The notes below the pieces were generated by a model. The model did no database searches and had not been told where the DNA came from. It saw nothing but the letters and a program-made list of their open reading frames with translations. Both the position numbers and the translations under genes were made by a program. Positions 23,501 to 38,800 of a stretch of 64,000 bases of DNA are shown here, piece by piece (position 1 is the stretch's first letter; the number at the start of each line of letters is the position of its first letter). The stretch is from contig OY727103.1 in the NCBI GenBank assembly GCA_963402885.1, forward strand, positions 11,868,085-11,932,084, given 5' to 3'. The stretch comes from Antedon bifida (Eukaryota; Echinodermata; Crinoidea; Comatulida; Antedonidae).

Positions 23501-26375
23501 TTATCATAAAGCAGTAATTATTAATGTGTTTATTTTGTTTAACTCAAATTCTTATACTAAACCAACATTTAGTACTTTCATGTGACATGACATATGTAAC
23601 GTATGGTGTATAAAAATGACAAGCTTCTTATTTGAGGTAATTACCAGCCTATGATAAAGATAATAAACAACTTACCTGTGATTCTCTAAGCCTTTCCTCG
23701 AGACCAATTCTACGACCTCTCTCTTCATCTACTTGCGCTTTCAGACTAGCTGTTTCTCCAGCCTATCATAAGGATAATCATAAAATCAGATTATCAATGC
23801 AAATATAAGTACAACTGCTTTAGTTAAGTAATGGTGTAATTAAGTTTAACTAACCAAGACGGCTGTTTTTTGTTCAATATTGTCTTTCTGTTGTTTTAAT
23901 GAACTAGCATTCTCCATAGACTCTAACAATTGCTTCCTCAATAAAACTACCTCTGATGACACTACAAAATAAATATATCCATATAATAGTATAATGGATT
24001 CATTTAATATAACACAATTTATAAAATAAAGTACAATATGTTATTTAGAATGAGGAATTGTATAGTATTTTAAGGAAATATTGAAAGAATATAAAATACT
24101 TACATAATTCTGAATTAACACCATTTTGAGATTCACTGCCCTCACTCTGTAAATAGAAAACAAAAACACTTCATTATTGTTATTTATTTTTCATGTTATA
24201 ATACTTTTTCATGACATAATTCCCTGAATAAAACTTACCACCCTTTGCTGTGTTAGTCTATCTACTTCTTTCTTAAGTTCATCAGTATACCATTTTTCTT
24301 CCTAATAATAATAATATGATTTGAAATGATAACAATGCTGTTGAGTATTTATATTAAAATGGTATGACCTTAATATAAATGATAACAATGCTGTTGATCC
24401 CAAGTAGTTATATTAAAATGGTATGACCTTAATATAAATGAGGATAATGGATGCTGTATGTCTTCACCAACAACAATACCTTTAATGTAACTTTAAGATC
24501 ATCTACTTCCTGTCGTAGAGCTAGAACATCACCACCACTGAAAAAAGTTTAAATATAATTGACTCCTCTTTCAACATTGATTTTAGACATTGTGTTATAG
24601 TAGGCTGACAATTGATAACCAACCACAGTGTTTTACAGCAATGTTGAATATAATATGATTTATTTACAGTGTATTTTTAAATTAAGGTTTAGAAAAATAT
24701 CTAAATTTGTCTTACCGATTCTGCTGGACGGCACAAGCAGGAAGAAAAAAAGATAATTTGTATTAGAATAATAAGACAGATTGTACTAATGTCATTGTCC
24801 TTCTTAATTGTAAAAAAATAATAATTGTTATAAATATATCTATAAATAAACTGTTGTCCAAATTCCTTATACTCTTTGATAACTAAATCATCACATACCT
24901 CTGCTACATTTCTAGCATGATCTGTTGCAGGAGGTACACCATGGACCTTCTCCCAGTGAGACTGTAAATCCTCTGCAGATGTTAATGCAGTCATACATTG
25001 TGGACATATAAACCCCTATAAGAAAACAATGCTTGATAAACACACAGATTTAGAGATTTACAGCTATAAAAAAACATGCTAAAATAAAAAATGAATAACC
25101 ATGCTCAATATATAGTAAATAAAAGAAGCCCATTGCCAACAATAACTACTTTTAAAGTTTCTCAATATGCTTTCAGTTTGGTAGTAAATTGTTTAAATGA
25201 TGCATACACCTTTAATCTACTTAATGCAAGTAAACTCAATTTATCTATAAACACTAAAAGATATGTGTTGAAATTATGCAATACTCAAAACAATAATGTT
25301 GTCTGAAGTAAAAGAGAGAAATATACAAAAAAAACAAAGTAAAAAAAGTAAATTAAAACACACCTCAGCTGCCTGAAATTATAGGGAAAAAAATATGTAG
25401 AATTAAAATGAATTCATTCATAGAATCCTAACTAAATCTTAGTTTCTAATGAAATCCCAATGATGTAAAGTTTAATCAAATGGTCAATAAATGATATTAT
25501 ACTGTAATCAATAAAACAGTTAGTTTCCCAAAAACACAATTTAAACAAACACTAGTACATTTACAACTCAATCTATTTTCAATAAAATTTGTTTGAATAT
25601 ATAAAAGTAGTGGTTAGTAAAGTAGAACCATTACAATTAGTAAAAGCTGTATGTAGTAGCGCCTTCTATACCTTAGTTGAATCTTGGTTTGTTGTAGAAT
25701 CATGATCTCTCTGCCAGTGTGTCTCCAACTCTTCTGCTGACTTCATCGATATCATACATTGTGGACAGATAAAACCCTGTGTGATGATGCCAAATTAGAC
25801 ATGTATGATGTAGGGCCTAGATGTATATGATGACCACATATGAAATACATTTTGAACATGATAATCAAATTTAGAATATACCACATACTCTTTCAATATA
25901 TTTATTATTATACTACTACTACTGTACTACTAAACATTAAAATGATTGTAATGAATGAATGGACAAACATTATGAATTACTTAATAATAATATTAATAAT
26001 TTACTTACAGAGACATCATGTACCGATGTTGATTGGTTAGATTGGGATTCTTGTCTGGACTGTAAAGCGAGCATAACAAAACTTTAGCAGTGTTTTAGTA
26101 TAGATAATCTTATTCTTAGGCCTAGCTAGTAGGACTCTCACAGATATACAGCCAGGATATCCCTGGCAGACCACCAGCAGCAGAGCCAGCAGAGAGGGCC
26201 TCCTCCCTACTCCAAGTCTAGCTAGGCCTAGACTAGAGTAGGCCTGGGCCTAGCCTAGCTAGGCCTAGTAGGTTTTAATACCTTCTTTATAGAACAAACG
26301 ATTTCAAATTAATAAAAAACTTACGCTGTCTACGGTATCTTTCGTCTTTTTTCGTAGTCTACGAAAAGCTTCCAT
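14560..26375 (-). CDS. EEA1: Early endosome antigen 1 (EEA1)
   Basis: Rab5 and PI3P effector that tethers early endosomes. 38 exons in unbroken phase give 1415 residues (human about 1411): 26375-26325, 26059-26009, 25776-25672, 25372-25364, 25015-24899, 24723-24716, 24537-24480, 24301-24239, 24146-24104, 23961-23855, 23762-23676, 23497-23439, 23331-23191, 23096-23028, 22786-22543, 22416-22279, 22047-21878, 21703-21610, 21485-21432, 21260-21159, 21005-20877, 20764-20630, 20540-20412, 20324-20190, 20108-19920, 19814-19716, 19629-19510, 19400-19314, 19193-19029, 18839-18678, 17970-17833, 17750-17661, 17542-17411, 16904-16719, 16592-16409, 16173-16119, 16007-15788, 14682-14560. The N-terminus has two C2H2 fingers (GFICPQC about residues 35 and 73), where human EEA1 has one; a long coiled coil follows. 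The C-terminus is an intact FYVE finger: WTSD, RKHHCR, four CxxC pairs and [21 protein letters not shown] and [11 protein letters not shown] match human closely. Two exons are only 9 and 8 nt long. Confidence 0.95.
14918..15835 (-). repeat. 62-64-bp minisatellite copied from an EEA1 exon end and donor, about 14 copies
   Basis: Each unit (plus strand CTTACTTTTCTAACTGTAAC then TGAGAATCCTTTGTTACAAT) contains the reverse complement of the last coding bases of the exon 16007-15788 ([10 protein letters not shown] of the FYVE domain) plus its GTAAGT donor. About 13 extra copies fill most of the intron before the final exon. Most decoy donors are intact. Confidence 0.95.
16180..16420 (-). repeat. About 125-bp duplication of an EEA1 intron with exon end
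   Basis: The stretch beginning GTATAAGAATGATT at about 16183 is repeated from about 16309. Each copy ends in CTTACCTGCCATT, the reverse complement of the end of exon 16592-16409 and its donor. An intron plus a fragment of exon end was therefore duplicated. Confidence 0.8.
17030..17375. repeat. Intronic tandem repeat in EEA1
   Basis: Four to five imperfect copies of a 55-85-bp unit containing ATTGTAATTGAATAATAGATTG and AAAACCATCAAGCTAGAGATAA split across variants, within the intron between exons 17542-17411 and 16904-16719. It does not include exon sequence. Confidence 0.85.
18036..18735 (-). repeat. 73-bp minisatellite copied from an EEA1 exon end and donor, interrupted by a SINE
   Basis: Six copies of a 73-bp unit. 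Each contains the reverse complement of the end of exon 18839-18678 (coding [12 protein letters not shown]) and its donor (plus strand ATATCTACCTTGATAAC). The array is split at 18179-18431 by a tRNA-derived SINE, so the array predates that insertion. Confidence 0.92.
18179..18431 (+). mobile_element. tRNA-derived SINE
   Basis: A tRNA-like head with an A-box-like TGGCTTGGTGG and a perfect B-box GGTTCAAGTCC is followed by about 180 bp of unrelated body and an A-rich tail (TTAAAAAAAAAAA). It sits inside the 73-bp array; array sequence resumes directly after the tail. The size and box spacing fit a Pol III SINE rather than a tRNA gene. Confidence 0.85.
18828..18912 (-). repeat. About 38-bp duplication spanning an EEA1 acceptor
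   Basis: The segment TTCACCTACCAATAAATGCA with following AAAATGTCT occurs twice in tandem. The first copy is the real acceptor of exon 18839-18678; the second carries a decoy acceptor just upstream of it. Confidence 0.75.
18958..19060 (-). repeat. 49-bp duplication of an EEA1 exon end and donor
   Basis: ATTTGAAATGGTTTGTTACC followed by TTTTGCGCAAGACTTTGGTC occurs twice. The copy next to exon 19193-19029 is the real exon end (SLAQK) with its GTAACA donor; the other lies in the intron. Confidence 0.85.
19256..19340 (-). repeat. Partial duplication of an EEA1 exon end and donor
   Basis: The bases encoding the end of exon 19400-19314 (plus strand GTCTCCAGCAACTGCTGT, preceded by GTTAAAACAT) appear again about 55 bp into the intron, with the copy lacking a few bases around the donor. 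Confidence 0.7.
21262..21431 (-). repeat. 84-bp tandem duplication of a whole EEA1 intron
   Basis: Two copies of an 84-bp block (starts TCTGTAATTAAAATGAAATC on plus). Each runs from the acceptor of exon 21260-21159 through the intron to the donor and last bases of exon 21485-21432. The intron was duplicated together with a 5-nt exon scrap; splicing the outer sites removes both. Confidence 0.85.
22747..22980 (-). repeat. 78-bp repeat spanning an EEA1 acceptor, 3 copies, open reading frame
   Basis: Three 78-bp units at 22747, 22825 and 22903. Each holds the acceptor and first coding bases of exon 22786-22543 ([12 protein letters not shown]). The unit is a multiple of three and the frame is open through all copies, so use of an upstream acceptor would add 26 or 52 in-frame residues to the coiled coil. 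Confidence 0.9.
24310..24445. repeat. Intronic duplication in EEA1
   Basis: GATAACAATGCTGTTGA and the following TATTAAAATGGTATGACCTT occur twice within an EEA1 intron. No exon sequence is included. Confidence 0.75.
24716..24723 (-). other. EEA1: 8-nt microexon of EEA1
   Basis: On the minus strand a pyrimidine-rich tract ends in CAG, followed by CAGAATCG and the donor GTAAGA. Eight bases convert phase 0 from the preceding exon to the phase 2 needed by the next one ([14 protein letters not shown]). A 5-nt version using the following CAG is equally phase-consistent. Confidence 0.7.
25364..25372 (-). other. EEA1: 9-nt microexon of EEA1
   Basis: GCAGCTGAG (Ala-Ala-Glu) is flanked by a pyrimidine-rich acceptor and a GTGTGT donor between the two zinc-finger exons. 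It is phase-neutral, so it may be alternatively included. Confidence 0.6.
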
Positions 26376-26754
26376 TATTTTAATTTAACATTGAAAATAA
26401 ATGTATTATTTTTCGGGAGTATGTCTACGTCGTACGTACGGCCGGGTCATAGGTGAGTCGAGTCGAGCTCGCACTTTTCACATGTAGCGCCCTCATAAAA
26501 AAATTATATTAATCTATAAGATCTTTGTATTAATGACAAAAACCGCCCTCTATAATGTGTTGGCTTGCCGACAGTAAACTACGTCATCGGGATGTAAACA
26601 ACGTGAAGGTTCCAAATTCAGTTTTTATTTTGCTGTAAACTTGATGGAATTATTCGGATTTATTTTTAAATTTAAGATCTGGATGTTTATTGAAATACTT
26701 AGTTATACATAAGCATATTTCAACTAGTTATTTATATCGCAAAAAGCGATAATA
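26376..26754. promoter_or_regulatory. Shared head-to-head promoter of EEA1 and the tandem-C2 gene
   Basis: Only 379 bp separate the two start codons on opposite strands. The stretch includes a CG-richer patch around 26425-26470 and an ATF/CREB-like TACGTCAT at 26580. No TATA box is evident. Confidence 0.5.
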
Positions 26755-28882
26755 ATGGGCGGAAATGCAAGTCAACCAACGGCACCTACAACTGGTCCAA
26801 CGTCAATAGGAAGAGATCCTATAGATTCAGCAGATGATAGAGTTGCACGACTTGCTCGAGTAATGACATCAAAACCAAAGCAAAATAAACGTAGACATGA
26901 CCATCCATTTTGGGATGTTGAAGAGGATACAGATTACGATGGTTATGAGGTACCACATCATTAATTACAATAGTATTCATTACATGGATTAAAACAAACT
27001 TAATATAAAATTAAATAGGCCTATCCCATTTAATATCATTATTCATAAAAACATACTTGTATTGTAAAAAGTTTAATTTCAAATGATGTTTCTATTTAGG
27101 AGAGTATTTACATCCTGAAGCAGTTGTACAAGCGAATGGATCCAAGTGTTATGAAGACATTGGGTGATGCAAAAGGTGATGTCAAATTATCTTTGAAATA
27201 CGATGTAAGACGTCAACTTCTTTTGGTTAAAGTGGTTTCAGCAAGAGACTTAAGTGCAAAAGACTTAAGAGGAAAAGCCTCAGATCCTTACATAAAGGTT
27301 TGTATAGTGACTTCTGCTGGTGGTAATAATTTCTAGTTTTTAAATGTTTTTTCCAGAACTAATATTTGTACAAATGATTCCATTTAGCTTGATGTGATTC
27401 CCGATAGTTACTCAGATGGTGCCAAGTCAACTTCAGTTGTGACAAAAAGTCTAAGTCCAACGTACAACGAGATCTTAACGTTTAAAGTGTTACCAGAAGA
27501 CTTAAGTGATACACAGTTGAGGGCGCAGGTGATGAGTCATGACCCCATGGGGAAGGACGATTTTATGGGAGAAAAGATCATTTCATTGGCCGACACAGAC
27601 TTGTCTAAAGTATCTACCGAGTGGTACACACTACAAGCAGAGGTACAGTATTGGGCGTAGTCCAAAACATAAATTTATACAAATCAAACATACAATATAA
27701 ATTCTGTTATCAAATAGACTGCACATTCACTTTACAGTTTAATTGTTAATTTACAGACTGATTTGGACATTAAAGGAGAACTTGAGATAGGTTTGCAGTT
27801 TCAACTGCCAGATACACTTCACGTTAGCATAATAGGAGCAAGTCAGCTAGTCTGTCGTGATCCAGATAAATTACCATGCCCTTACGTAAAGGTCATCATA
27901 CCTGGAGTAGCAAAAGTTGAACAGACAAAGGTACCGTAATTGTGCTTTTATTCACTACACATACATACTATTTATTGGGGAGCCAAAATAATAAATATAT
28001 TACAATTTAAGATGCTTTAATGGATTCCTGTTTTATAGGTTGTCAAAAACACTTTGGATCCTGTATGGAATGAGACATTTGATTTTCCAGTAGCAGAGGA
28101 AGAACTTGGTAGTAGGTAAGTAACAACCACAGCTGGCTAACCCACAGTTAAAGTGTGTTTATTTGAAGAACTTGATAGTAGGTAAGTAACAACCACAGCT
28201 GGCTAACCCACAGTTAAAGTGTGTTTATTTGAAGAACTTGGTAGTAGGTAAGTAACAACCACAGCTGGCTAACCCACAGTTAAAGTGTGTTTATTTAAAG
28301 AACTTGGTAGTAGGTAAGTAATTTACAACAGCTGGCTAACCCACAGTTAAAGTGTGTTTATTTCAAGCTGATTACAATTTTCTTTTTGTAGATATATTGT
28401 ACTACATGTGCTAGACAAGGCATTTGTAGGGGAAACGGATGCTATGGGTCAAATATTTATTGACCTTTTGAACCTTGACACCAGCGTTGGCTATGCAGGT
28501 AGATTCCGCCTGGCTGACCTGGTAAGTACAATTCAATCCAAACAAGTTTAATCATTAGAAACACAATTTATAAATGCACAATCTGGCGTTTTACAGCCAT
28601 ATCATTTAATGTTTGTAAATTGTACAATATAAAAAATACCTATTAAATCTAATCTTAAACATTGGTTTTAATTCTGTGCAGAAAAACTCCAACAAAGTGA
28701 GGACGAAGTGGTCACAAACAGCAACAGTGCAAGAGTTCCGCGAAGCTATGTATGCACATTCAATCAATCGATATCCTAAATTGATCTTTCAAAAACACAC
28801 AGGAAATAAGGTGGTAACAGTCTCTAGTAGGAAAGCTGGTTCTTCTGCAAGAATTCGTATTGTTGATGGAATGGCAATCTAG
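26755..28882 (+). CDS. Tandem C2-domain protein, possibly N-myristoylated
   Basis: Seven exons in phase, 409 residues: 26755-26949, 27100-27297, 27388-27642, 27757-27930, 28039-28115, 28392-28521, 28682-28882. It begins MGGNASQ, which fits the MGxxxS N-myristoylation pattern, and has no transmembrane segment. C2A (about residues 85-215) keeps most Ca2+-loop acids: KDLRGKASDPYIKLDVIPD and HDPMGKDD. C2B (about 225-345) has lost some: the usual SDPY is PCPY, and loop 3 reads VLDKAFVGETD. The overall plan resembles synaptotagmin-like, Doc2 or rabphilin proteins, but the N-terminus and the basic C-terminal tail are not recognised, so no ortholog is claimed. The role is likely Ca2+- and lipid-dependent membrane association. 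AATAAA at 29015 is a plausible poly(A) signal. Confidence 0.85.
28094..28372 (+). repeat. 66-bp repeat copied from the end of C2 exon 5 and its donor, 4 copies
   Basis: Each unit starts with GAAGAACTTGGTAGTAG (coding EELGSR) and the donor GTAAGT, followed by about 45 bp of intron. The first copy is the real exon end at 28115. Three decoy donors follow. Confidence 0.93.
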
Positions 28883-29014
28883 AAATCTGCCATGCAAATC
28901 AACACTAGTGAATTCACATATCCAAGATAGAAATCAACAAGGTCCATGGAATGGCTACAAGAACTTGTATATATTAAATCTAGAACATTGTAATCATGTT
29001 AATAATTTGTATTT

Positions 29015-29020
29015 TAATAA
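29015..29020 (+). terminator. Poly(A) signal candidate for the C2 gene
   Basis: AATAAA lies 133 bp after the stop codon, within the 406-bp gap to the convergent RUVBL1 stop. Confidence 0.5.
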
Positions 29021-29288
29021 AGAGAAAGTGTTCTCAATTATTTTATAGTTCAACAGAAAAACAACTTATTCAACTTTCAACAAGTTTTACAAATTACAAA
29101 GAAGCTAGTTTGTGTTTACCATTGTTTTATATACAAAAGAAATCCAAATTTACAAAAAGAACACTGGTTTTATCCGCAAAAAAAACAAATGATTTGTATT
29201 TATAGTAATTACACAAGTTTGTTGACGTGAGTAAATTACGTTTGAATAGAATACCTTGTGTAAATACTTGGCTTAAAAGAATTTGTCC

Positions 29289-35057
<5,769 letters not shown>

Positions 35058-35843
35058 GTAAGTATTTTTTGGCAGTTTAATTTATTTTTTATTACATTGG
35101 ATTGTTTAAGTAAGTTAACATAGTGTGTATTTGTTCAATTAACCATTCATAATATTAACGGTCAAATTAGGTACGATATGCCACCACTGTAACAACAACA
35201 AACACGGCAATCATATAATGTAGGCCTCCTAGGGCCTAGGCCTACTATTAAAATGCAATGTGTGAAAACACACCCTCTTGTGACTCGTCTCACTTTGGTG
35301 AGTGAGTCTCAGCCAGGACCCAAGGCCTACTAGCTAGGCTAGGCCTTTAGGTGCTAAAACCAAGTAATAAAATAGGTAGAAAGGACAATGGAATTAATTA
35401 TGTACTAGCAGATAATATTGATTGTATGATACATCAAAACCAGACATTGGCTCCTTCCCATCCCACACAACATATACTTTATAGACAGTGAATTCAATAC
35501 AACATAATACAGACACTAGACTAGACAGTGAATTCAGTACATTGAAATTGACCTTCCTTGCTCACATTCCAGTATTTGAAATGAAATGATTCTATTGTTT
35601 TTTTTTTAATGTATTTAGCACACCCCATTAAAAATAGCCTAGCATGACCAACAAAAAGCATCAAGCACATGGCATATGATAAAAATAGACTCTAGCTAGG
35701 GCCTAGGCCTAGAGGTAGGCCTAGTGTTTAAATATGCAGCCATAGAAACAATAATAACATTGAGCAAATAAAAATACTTGCCTCACTTTTTCATATAAAA
35801 CCTGTATTTATTTGGTTTGTTTTTTTCGTTAGCAGATGTAAGA

Positions 35844-38800
35844 ATGAGTGATGATGGTGAAAGAAATAAAGATGCCATTGCCCCAGTTGCCCCAAAGGTC
35901 ATTATACAGGAAGAAGGTCAAGTTGAAGTGTCCGGCAGTCCTGCCTTTCAATGTCTAGATGAGGTAACCAACTACCATCTTAATTTAAGTCATTTATTAA
36001 TTTCAAAGAATTATTATTTTGATGAATAATTTAAACATGTAATGTTATCAGAGACATGTCTGTGATGTTATCAGAGACATGTCTGTGATGTTGTTTAGCT
36101 TTATTTTAGTCAAAGTTGTTTATACAATGTGTGTAATATAACCTGTATCTTATTTTTTTTAATGTAATCAACTATTTTCTTTAAATTTGATCAGCTTTTT
36201 CAAGAAGGCAAGTTGACTGGTACTGAAGTAGCTCAACTAAAGTCTAAGTACACACACTTACACAAGACACTTGCTTCGTAAGAAAACATTTTATGTATAG
36301 AAATCAATATAGACTAAAAATTTGATTGAAACCTGACCTGAATAGATATTATATAGATATTATGGAATGTATTGTAATTTGTTTTCAATTTTTTTTACAG
36401 AACAAGAGATTCTGAATCAAAGTTTTTACAGGCTGCTAAAGAATCATCAACAATTTTAGAGAAACAGAATGCTGAACTTGAAAAGGCGGACAATTTTCCT
36501 GATAGTTCCAACACAGATGTTACCAAACATAGAATGCAACTTCTAAAACATAGAAATGAATTTGACCAATCAGAGGAAAGAAAATATCAATATGAATTTC
36601 AAAAAGAAAGGTAAAATACTTAAGAATAATTTAGTGTTACTCTTAAATTAGAATACTTAGTTAGTGTTACTCTTAAATTCCTATAAAATAATCAACACTT
36701 AATTCAATGTTGTCCCTATGTTGTATGCATTAACTATTTTGTTTTTCAGTCTTAAAGAAGAAAAAAGAATGCTTGAACGTGAATATGATCGTCTTCCAAA
36801 AAAAGATGAGATTGAAAAACAAACCAAAGAATTAACAAAAAGTATTGAAGATTTACGAGTAGAAATTGCACAGAGGAAATTGGAAGCAAAGAATTTACGA
36901 GAAGAATTAGAAACAAAAAACAGACAAGTGATGATTGAGAAAAAAGAGCTAGAGAATACAACTGAACAAGTAGAAAAATTGAAAGATGAACTTGTTCAAG
37001 TGCATTCACTACCTGGACAGTTAGCCAAAGAAATTGACAAAATGAGTAAACACAAAAAGTAAGCTTTATTTATAATATATTTCTTAATATATATCATTTA
37101 ATTGCAAAGGGAAAAAAGGTTTGATAAACATGTGTGTGTTTGTTTTCAGTGAACTTGATAAAACCAAATGTGAAGTTGATGAGGAAAGCACTGCCCTCAC
37201 TGTTGAACTTCTGAGAGTAGTTGAGGAACAACAAAAATTATCTAATGATAAATCTAATTTAGATCGAGAAAAGGACCAGCAGAGGCAGATATTAGAGAAC
37301 AGACGGAGAGAATTTGACGCTTTAATGAAAGATTTTGAGTATAAGAAAGAACGTGAAGCTGTATGTCTTGGTGATCGAGCGACCTTTGACCTCAGTCTGC
37401 GCCACGTTCAAATGGAGAAAAAAAATCAGCACGATATTTATGCTAGAAAACAGCGAGAAAAAGAAAGGGACTTGAGAAATTTGAAGAAAACGGAACTGCA
37501 TTTGAAAGTGGCCACTGAGGCCCAAGCTCATACTCAAGTGAGTTGGTAGTCAATAAATTGAGAGGGAGGGTATATCTTAACATTGAGGCCCAAGCTCATA
37601 CTCAAGTTAGTTAGTCAATAAATTGAGAGGGAAGGTATATCTTAACATTGAGGCCCAAGCTCATACTCAAGTGAGTTGGTAGTCAATAAATTGAGAGGGA
37701 GGGTATATCTTAACATTGAGGCCCAAGCTCATACTCAAGTGAGTTGGTAGTCAATAAATTGAGAGGGAGGGTATATCTTAACATTGCTTGTAGGTTATAT
37801 TAATCCTGTTATTACCATAACTAGATGAGATTCTTTTTTTGTTTTATAGACAATTTATGACAAAGTAAAAAGCCAAGCAGACTCAGGTCCAAAAGATGAT
37901 GGGAGTTTAATGGAGAAAAGAAAAGACCTTCAAAAGGAAGTGGACGAAATTAAAAGAAAACTTGCAGCACAGGTAACGTCACATTAATATGTTAATTAAA
38001 ATGATCTATACAATATTAAACAATCGTAACATACTCTTCTCTATAGAATTCTACTAATGATCTACTCTATACACTATTAAACATAACATAACTCTTTTCT
38101 ATAGAATTCGCTGACTGCTGTAGAGCAGGTTAAAGTTGAACAAAGCATTGCGGAAGAAGAGCGCCTCCTATATGAACAGAGTGATTTGAGAATTGAGGTT
38201 GTTGAGTTGACACGACTGGCAGCAATAAAAGGTGATGAGCGCGAGCAGAAGGCAAGAGACTTTATGCGAGCTGAGCTACGATATCACCGTGCATTAGATG
38301 ATTTAAAAGCTAAAGATCTTGCGATCATTGATAACAGAAAAAAACATCAAGAGATGATCATCAGGTAAGTCATCATTTATTGCCGCAACACTATGTTCAT
38401 TTATTGCAACACTATGTTCATTTATTGCAACACTACAGTATGTTCATTTATTGCAACACTATGTTCATTTATTGCAACACTATGTTCATTTATTGCAACA
38501 CTATGTTCATTTATTGCAACACTATGTTCATTTATTGCAACACTATGTTCATTTATTGCAACACTATGTTCATTTATTGCAACACTATGTTCATTTATTG
38601 CAACACTATGTTCATTTATTGCAACACTATGTTCATGTGACACACATACAGTATATAACAGGTTTTGATCTTTTTAGAAATACTTTGTGTTTACAGATTG
38701 AAGGATTTTGCTAAGATGTATGATGTCATAAAAAATGAACGAAACAAGTGTGTAAATCTGATCCAAGCAAGCACACAGAAAGCTGCTGAAATGAGAGAAA

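Noticed and set aside
38380..38714. Several 70-90-codon open frames with repeating MFIYCNT or YVHLLQH peptides
   Set aside because: 21-bp satellite in a CCDC146 intron; all frames stay open together.
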